Origin: Cheilinus undulatus
Lineage: Eukaryota > Chordata > Actinopteri > Labriformes > Labridae
NCBI RefSeq assembly: GCF_018320785.1
Contig: NC_054869.1
Coordinates: 29,800,289-29,864,288 of the forward strand
Reading direction: 5' to 3'
Length of the DNA: 64,000 bases
In this document: positions 57,348 to 64,000 of the stretch, in pieces
Position numbering within the stretch: the first letter of the stretch is position 1
Layout of the letters: each line of letters starts with the position of its first letter
Position numbers and translations under genes: made by a program
Notes under the pieces: generated by a model
The model's input: only the letters and a program-made list of their open reading frames with translations
Told to the model about the DNA's origin: nothing
Database searches by the model: none

Positions 57348-60300
57348 TCACTTGACATTTCCCTCCTCCCACTCCTCCTTGTTGATCGTTTGATGAACTT
57401 CAGCCTCCACCACTTTCCTCCTCTGAACCAGACGGTCGACCAAGATGACAAACACTGCTGATGAGATGAGGCAGAAGCCTGAGAGATAGAAGGCAGCACT
57501 GTAGTCATTCATCTCGTCCACCAGCCAGCCTGCACAAGACATGATGAACACAAGATCACAGACTGCAACAAGAAATGAATAAATAACCACCAGTGATGTA
57601 GATTTTCTTCAGGTGCATTCAGACCTGCAGGAAAAATACTGTGCCATATCATCTTTACAAGTATGAAAGGATTTCTCAATTGCACAAACATTGACAACAA
57701 AACACTGCCAGTGTACTTGTGCAATTCAGACAGTGTGCAGGAACTTGATCGCAATGTTTGGAGTCCAAAAAACAGACATTATTCAATATTGGATGCCTAG
57801 AACATCCATAGACTCTAGATTCATCTCATACAAAGTGAAAAATGTCAAGACTTTTGTTGTTTAAATGTTGATGATTACAGTTACAGCTCACACAAAACAA
57901 AAATCCACCATCTCAAAATATTAGAATGTCACAAACATCAGTCCAAAAAAGGATTTATGAAACAGAAATGACCATAACAGAAATGTTATACTTATTTATG
58001 CACTCGGTAATTATTTGGAGCTTCTTTCACCCAAATTCCTACATCTATGAGATGTGGCATGGAGCCAATCAGTCCGTGGCACTGCTGGGTTTTTATAAAG
58101 CCCAGGTTGCTCCAATAGCAGCCTTCAGCTCATCTGTATTGTTGAGTCTGGTGTCTCATCTTCCTCTTGTCACTTCTTAAATCATTCTCTTTGGGGTTCA
58201 GGTCAGGTCAGTTGGCTGGCCAATCAAACACAGTAATACCATGCTCAGCAAACCAGTTTCTGGTAATTTTGCCTTCACTGTGGGCAGGTGCAATGTCATG
58301 CTGGAAAAGGGAATCATTTTCTTTGTGAAGCTTCTCAGCAGATGGAAGCATGGAGTGCTCTAAAATCTCCTGGTAGATGGCTGACAGTGTTGACTCTGGA
58401 CTTTATGAAGCACAGTGGACCAACAGCAGCAGATGATATGGCACCACAAACCATCTCTGACTTTCATAAGCTGTAAACCAGGCCTGTTCTATTGGTGGCC
58501 CGGGGGCCAAATGCAGCCCAGAACCAACCCCCAAGTGGCCCAACCTGTGATCATGCCAGAGATGCAGAGGGCAACCAAGTTTTCATAAATTCTCACAGTA
58601 TTTCAGACAGTGAATGCAACACTCTGTGTAGCCTAGCAACAGTCTACCTACAATGCAGTGCGTTGTTTTGGCTAGTGATGCCAACAGAAGTTGCCCCAAA
58701 ATATCATGTACAAAACATGTCCTTTGAACTGTAGCTACAACTGTCCAAATTTAGTTTTTATCCACTTTAAGATATGCCTGGGTAAGATGTGACCAAAATT
58801 ATTATTTACAGAATTTCTTAATTTTTACTCTATTTCTTTTACTTTTATTTAAGTGAAAAAAAATCTACTACCTCAGGTTATGTTCAAATACAGCTCTGTT
58901 GTTGTGTTTTTATGTGCTTTTTGATGTCCTATTGTCATGTTGCCAAATTTGAAAGGGAGACCATGAATAAAAAGTGCATATTTTTCATCATATTGATCTG
59001 TATTGGTTGGAAATTTGACATCACCAGCTGCTTACTGGGCGCCGAACAGGTCTGGCCCGGCTACGTTTCTTGATTTTAAAATTTGGCCCAGTTGAATTTG
59101 TAATTGAATAGCCCTGCTGTTAACCCTTAGCATCAACATTAAAATTAAAGTCATGGAATATTTCACTTTGTATGAAATTAATCTAGAATTTATCAAAGTC
59201 TAACTTTTGAGGTAAATCACAAGAAAAAAATGAACTTCACATGATGTTTTAATTTTCTAAGATGCACCTTTGGATATCATAGCAGCCCATCAAATAGCTG
59301 CAAAAACATTTCATCCAAAAGCACTAATGTCAGCTTCATGTTTGTGCTGCAACAGTGTTAATTTTGACAGCTATCTTTCATTTTAGTCTTAGTTTTAGAT
59401 GAAATGTCTTAGTTTTAGTCATGTTTTAGTCATTTCCCTTTTTAGTTTTAGTCTTGTTTTAGTCGATGAAAACTCAAGAACATTTTAGTCTAGTTTCAGT
59501 CCATAAAAAGTTGTCGCAATTTAGTCTTTACTTTTAGTCCAAGCATTTATTTTCTTGTCTAAATCTGGAACCAAATCACTGTAGTGTGTTCTCTGCACTC
59601 TACTAAACCTGGGGTCCTTGCTTTTTACAGCTGAGAGGCAGAAGAGCTGCAGATGCATTGTTTTTGACAGATTTGCCTACAGTGGAGAAATATCAGGGAT
59701 TTTAATATCTGACGAAAAATAGATTACATGTAAGAGTAGAGTTTAGTCATCTTGACGAAAACTAAACTTAATTTTTGTCAGTTTTAGTCATCACAACTCA
59801 TTTTTTTAGTCTAAGTCTAGTTTTTGTCATGGACAAAAAAGGCTGTCGACAAACATTTTAAGTCATAGTTTTAATCAATGAAATTAACACTGCCCTACAA
59901 GAAACGTCAGGGAATTTTTGTCTGTAAAAGAGTAGCCATTAAGGGTTACATATTTTACAGATATCCATCAAATGGCAGCTGAGAGCAGATTATTTCAGCA
60001 GTGTTGTCTCTGACTGTGCTGCTCTCCTTAGCTAATAAAGCTATGCACACCGGCAGGCTCATCTTGCATAACTTTCTGAAGAATGTTCATCTTAAAACCA
60101 AGGGCAAGGGAGGGTCTTGTTTGATCCGTTTTGTCAGAAAAACCTGCATCTTCAGCTCTTTAGACTGTGATGTGTACATTGGAAGTTATTTGCAGGAAAT
60201 GTGTCTCTAATGGATCTCATGTTCCTTGACCAAATGCCAGGCCAGATCTTCACTAAACTCTACATTAAACTATGAGGAATAACATTTTTTTAAACAATTT

Positions 60301-63300
60301 ATGAGATGTATCTTGGGAGAAAAAAAAAATAGCACACACTGCATTTTTACTCTAATACTGTAATACCAGAACAGAGTTGGGATAAAAACAACACCACGCA
60401 AAAAACTAAAACACCAGACAAAAAAAACCCTCTTAAAATATGTAAAGCAGCTAATTAGGATACATCATAACTTACTGTAGGTTTTTAGCTTTGCAATCAC
60501 ACTAGGTAAAGTTTGAGGTTTCAAGACTGGAAGGAGGAAGACCAGAAATGTGTGCTGTTCCCTTTTGATGTTTTCCATGTAGGCTCGTGGACATTTTTAT
60601 TTAGCTATAAGACAGGATGTATTTAAGTTGTTTTTTAAATTGTGAAGTTGATTTGTTAGTAGTTACTCCTTTTGAAATGTCACTAGAACAGGTCTGACTG
60701 AATGTCACTGATCACTCCCAGAAATGGGCTAAGACTCACTTCTTTCATGTTTGACTGCGAAGCAAATCCAAGTTAGTTGAACAGGTGACTTTATCAGCTT
60801 GGTAAATTACTTTTCTCTGAATAAACATGTTTAAAATGGGCCTAAACATACTGTGTGTTCACCTGATAACCAACACAGACCTCCTTGAAATAATAGCTCT
60901 ACATGTGTTGGTTTCTGTTCATTATTGGTATGCCATGTTTACATACCCAAAACAATCAAAGAGACATTTCAGCTGTATTAATCTTCTGTTTTTTACCATT
61001 CTCATCACCTCTGGTTTAATTTTTTCTTTTACAAAAACATCTAAGTTCAGACTTCTCACCTGCAGCAGGTGGACCGACAAAGCCCCCGATGCTCCTGAAA
61101 AGCATGAAGAGCCCTAGTCCATTGTCGAATCCCTCTAGCGTTACAATGTCCACGATGGAGGTGACGTGAATGGCCACCACACAGCCGAAGAGGAAGCCGT
61201 ACAGCAGAGCAGAGGCCACTAAGGCCCAGTAGTTGTGGCTGATGGGCAGCAGCAGCAGCACCACGCCCAGCAGAGTCACCACCATGGTGAGAAGCTGTAG
61301 GTTCCTCAGCAGCCTCATGTTGGCGATCCAGCCACAGATCAGTCTCCCTGCCAGGTCTGCTAAAGCAAGGGTGGAAAGGATCAAGGCAGGCCAGTACTTA
61401 TCAATTCCCAGACTATGAGCGAAGGGGACTAAAAACAGAGGAGGGATGAAGAAACCTGCAGCTGCAAAGATAGCAAACAGGATGTAAAGGAAAAATTCAG
61501 GCTTCCTCATGAGTGAGCACTGGAAGAAAAATGTCCTCTTTGGTGGGAGAGCAGCAGCATCGCCTTCCAGTTCGTCTTTGGTTTCCTGTGGTGGGCTCTT
61601 GACCGTCTGCAGGGGTCTCATGAGAGCACCGCACACACACAGGTTGAGCTGAAGGCCTCCAATGATGAGCAAGGATCCCTGCCAGGTGTACATCTCGATT
61701 AGCCACTGGAAGAAGGGGCTGAAAACCATAGCAAAGACGCACTCCCCTGAGCTGGCGATGGCGTAGGCTATGGGACGCCATCGCACAAAGTAGTGGCTCA
61801 CCATGCTGTTGGCAGGGATCCATGAGAAGGAAATGCCCAGTCCTGAAAATAAGAATAAAGAGTTTTAACAATATGCTCTTGTTATGGAAGCTCATCTGAG
61901 ATCATACAAGCTGAGGCTATTTTTCCAAAAACACAAAAAATTTAATGATAGCTCATTATTTCAATAAATACTATTTTTTAACCAACAATTAAATTCCAAA
62001 ACATCTTGATTCAAGATACTGGAAGCAGCAACTGTGAATACTTTTCGCTCAAATAATTACTGTAGTAATCATTCTGTTACAAAATAGTTGCATATTATTC
62101 TTAACTGGTAAATGGAGAAACTGTTTCAGATTTATTGTGGACCACAAAAGTGGCATCCGAACATAACTGTGTTTATTCAATATGTATAATTTTTTTTCTT
62201 TTATAAACTTCCTTTCCAAAATGTATGCCTGCATGTCCTCCCAGAGGTTCAATCATGTTGTACTTAAAACATGTTTGTTTTTTTTCCTGTGTCTTTTTTC
62301 AGTCATGTTTTGGTCATTCTAAGGTCCAAACTGAAAAATTTTCAACAAAAAATTTTAGAGTGATTGAATTTTTTGCTGGAAATTTGTGAGGAAGTGTCCT
62401 GAGGCCTGATCAGTTCAGAACTACTTTGGACAACAAAATATTCCTTTCCTTCATATATAAAAAAATACATAAGAAGACAAAGCATTGATCAGAGTTGGTC
62501 TTTAATATGCCAATCATTGTACAGAATTTTGTCTGTAGACGATAAAAAAATGTATATTTCAAGTGCGTGCCCACCAAAAATGCAATGTACAAATCATTAG
62601 GGGGGACAACATGGCTTATTAAAAAAACAAAGACTGAAACAAAAATGCAGTGTTTGCTAACCCCTGTGGATTGCGATCTCTGAAGCTTAAAACCTCCATT
62701 AACCTTTCTAATATTTTCATTTAAATAACATTTTGAAGACAAGAGAGGTCTTGTTTTCATAAAAGGATGAAAAAGTCTGTTTTTTAAAATTAAGTTGTAG
62801 TTTAAAGCCATAAGGTCAACATTTTTTGCTCCATTCGTCAGCCCTCAGATTGATCTTTAAAACTCTGAGATCACCACTCAAAGCCTGGGAACCTTTAAGA
62901 AATGCACATTAAGACACTCTCTGTCTTTTAATGCTGTGTTTAGACTGAAGCAGAAGAAACGGAGGAAACTTAGAGAGGCTAAGCTAATAGTCGAGCCTGT
63001 TACCTTGCAGGAGGCCCATAGTGAGGTAGAGCCAGGGCAGACTGAGGTCCAGAGATGCCAGCAGCATCCCAGAGGAGGCAAGCAGACCTCCAACTATGAT
63101 GACCACTCTTTGGGAAAACTGCAATGTCAGCGCACTGGCCAGTGGAGCTGAGAAGAAAATGACAACAACTCAAATACATACTACAATTTATATTACTAAT
63201 ATAATTCAGCCAAAACTAAAATATTTACCTCCCAGGTGAAACATGGCGATTGTGGTGGAGGTGACCCATGAGGTAGTGCTGGTTGGAACTCCAAAATGAC

Positions 63301-63430
63301 TCTGAATGTCCAGGAAAAAAAGGCCGAAGTTCTTGAGGACAGCGGCAGTGAGGCCCATAACGAGAAAGGCTGAGACAACCACCACCCAGCCATAACCCCC
63401 ATCAGGAGGTGCAGCTCTCCTGGACTTCAT
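57348..63430 (-). CDS. SLC16-family monocarboxylate transporter
   Basis: SLC16 proteins are 12-TM major-facilitator transporters of the plasma membrane; several carry lactate, pyruvate or ketone bodies with protons. Coding exons on the minus strand are 63430-63229, 63147-63004, 61842-61060 and 57529-57348, GT-AG, summing to 1,311 nt (436 aa plus stop). The family signature PDGGYGWVVV is at residues 9-18, with Tyr where most members have Trp. YFVRWRPIAYAIASSG after TM4 matches the second signature. ALADLAGR gives the TM8 Asp/Arg pair (D278, R282) needed for proton coupling in MCT1. The loop between TM6 and TM7 is short (about 35 aa). The C-terminal tail is acidic. The SSGEC and GALMRPLQ segments recall SLC16A6, A9 and A13-like proteins, so the paralogue is unresolved. 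The open frame can be read to 63436 only by using TTG; the first ATG is at 63430. Confidence 0.88.
57800..59275 (-). mobile_element. Tc1-like transposon, decayed and interrupted, in the SLC16 gene's last intron
   Basis: Both outer parts contain 'tagattcatctcatacaaagtgaaaaatgtcaag'-type inverted sequences (left about 57817, right about 59150-59210). The right edge reads TTTTCTAAGATGCACCT. On the minus strand near 58270-58310 lies a decayed FQHDIAPAH-equivalent of the Tc1 transposase. Two other copies of this family occur at 16.4 and 37 kb. The copy is split by 58479-59116. Confidence 0.7.
58479..59116. mobile_element. hAT-like element nested in the Tc1-like copy
   Basis: Left end CAGGCCTGTTCTATTGG and right end AATTGAATAGCCCTG are imperfect inverted repeats. 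Flanks are ctgtaaac (58471-58478) and ctgttaac (59117-59124), 7 of 8 identical. Internal text ('ggcccgggggccaaatgcagccc', 'ctgggcgccgaacaggtctggcccggc') is typical of fish hAT elements. No intact transposase. Confidence 0.8.
59353..59892. mobile_element. MITE with CAGTGTTAATTTTGAC ends and 'ttttagtc' repeats
   Basis: The ends CAGTGTTAATTTTGACAG and CAATGAAATTAACACTG are inverted. The interior is built of many 'ttagttttagtcat' units, a pattern I know from fish introns. The flanks tgctgcaa and ccctacaa match at 5 of 8 positions. The remaining intron to 61059 has no recognised feature. Confidence 0.7.
61843..63003 (-). other. Intron 2 of the SLC16 gene
   Basis: AT-rich, no recognisable coding exon or transposon ends. 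The open frame at 62410-62811 (minus) has no family resemblance and is treated as chance. Confidence 0.5.
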
Positions 63431-64000
63431 CTTCAACTGCTGCCCTGCAGCCTGCTCTCCTCGGTGTGCTGTTCAGTGGTTGTCATGCAATAAAGTGATA
63501 AAAGTCAAGAGTAAAAATGGAAATGAGCATGCAAAGTGCACAAAGATACACTCACTACCAGTACCGAAGAACTATGTTCAACAAATGAAACATATTAGTT
63601 TCAGTTAAGATTTTATGTAGCTAACTATTTTAATTAATTTAATGTCTCTAAACATTTTGCTGTAAAGGAACTTTACTATATCACATTTCAATCTTCAGAT
63701 TAAGTACATAATGTACTACACTTAGCTTTTCAGATAAAAATATTGAGTAAAAACGAGCTCACATTTTGTTGTCACGGTCCAAAGCCTGTCCTTCTCGTCA
63801 TTCTTATGTTTCTGCTACAATACGTCTCTTTTTGTACCTCTAAAAAGAAGCATTTACACTGTCACTGACGGTGCGATCGTATTATGAAGTTTACGGTATT
63901 TAAACTGACACAACAAAAACAAGCTAATGCTATCATCGACGTTAACGACCTAATTCCGTCGTTTTCTTCACATTTGCTAACCCATCGTTGCAGCAGGTCA
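63431..64000 (-). promoter_or_regulatory. 5' flank of the SLC16 gene
   Basis: Sequence immediately upstream of the ATG (63431-63480) is GC-richer and may be 5' UTR. No TATA box or convincing non-coding exon could be fixed, and the promoter may lie near or beyond the window edge. Confidence 0.3.

Noticed and set aside
62410-62811. 133-aa minus-strand open frame in SLC16 intron 2
   Set aside because: AT-rich, no family resemblance, inside an intron with consistent flanking splice sites.
63430-63436. Start of the SLC16 protein two codons upstream
   Set aside because: That codon is TTG on the minus strand; the first ATG is at 63430 and gives the family-like N-terminus.

Overview
The window is vertebrate nuclear DNA, almost certainly from a ray-finned (teleost) fish. 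Genes are split into many exons with GT-AG introns of fish-like size. The host genes are single-copy vertebrate genes, and the spaces between exons are full of Tc1-like and hAT-like DNA transposons plus LINE remnants of the kind common in teleosts. The species cannot be named from the sequence.

Layout. (1) 0.5-15.2 kb, minus strand: a zinc finger gene matching ZNF462. Eight coding exons join in frame from 14536 down to 473 and give about 2,535 residues with 30 C2H2-type fingers. (2) 19.2-23.0 kb, plus strand: coq2, the mitochondrial 4-hydroxybenzoate polyprenyltransferase of ubiquinone synthesis, complete in 7 exons (390 aa). (3) 28.4-51.3 kb, plus strand: gldc, the P-protein (decarboxylase) of the mitochondrial glycine cleavage system, complete in 25 exons (1,025 aa) with a TATA/CCAAT promoter. 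(4) 57.3-63.4 kb, minus strand: a complete SLC16 (monocarboxylate transporter) family gene, 4 coding exons, 436 aa; the exact paralogue is not resolved. All four reading frames are intact across every splice junction I checked.

The genes do not form an operon-like unit. Two are mitochondrial metabolic enzymes, one is a nuclear regulator and one a plasma-membrane transporter; their proximity is ordinary synteny.

The most informative non-genic content is the layered transposon record. It includes a Tc1-like copy split by an hAT-like element with a perfect 8-bp target duplication, which itself carries a LINE reverse-transcriptase fragment and a 62-bp perfect palindrome (25.3-26.4 kb). A second Tc1-like copy inside the SLC16 gene is split by an hAT-like element (58.5-59.1 kb). 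A SINE-like repeat in a gldc intron is split by a TIR transposon (38.7-40.0 kb). A 705-bp Tc1-like element at 16.4 kb has long, nearly identical inverted ends. I found no CRISPR array, no bacterial gene, no convincing RNA gene and no clearly new biological system. The points most worth checking are the znf462 start-codon choice, its duplicated four-finger block, and the nested transposons.
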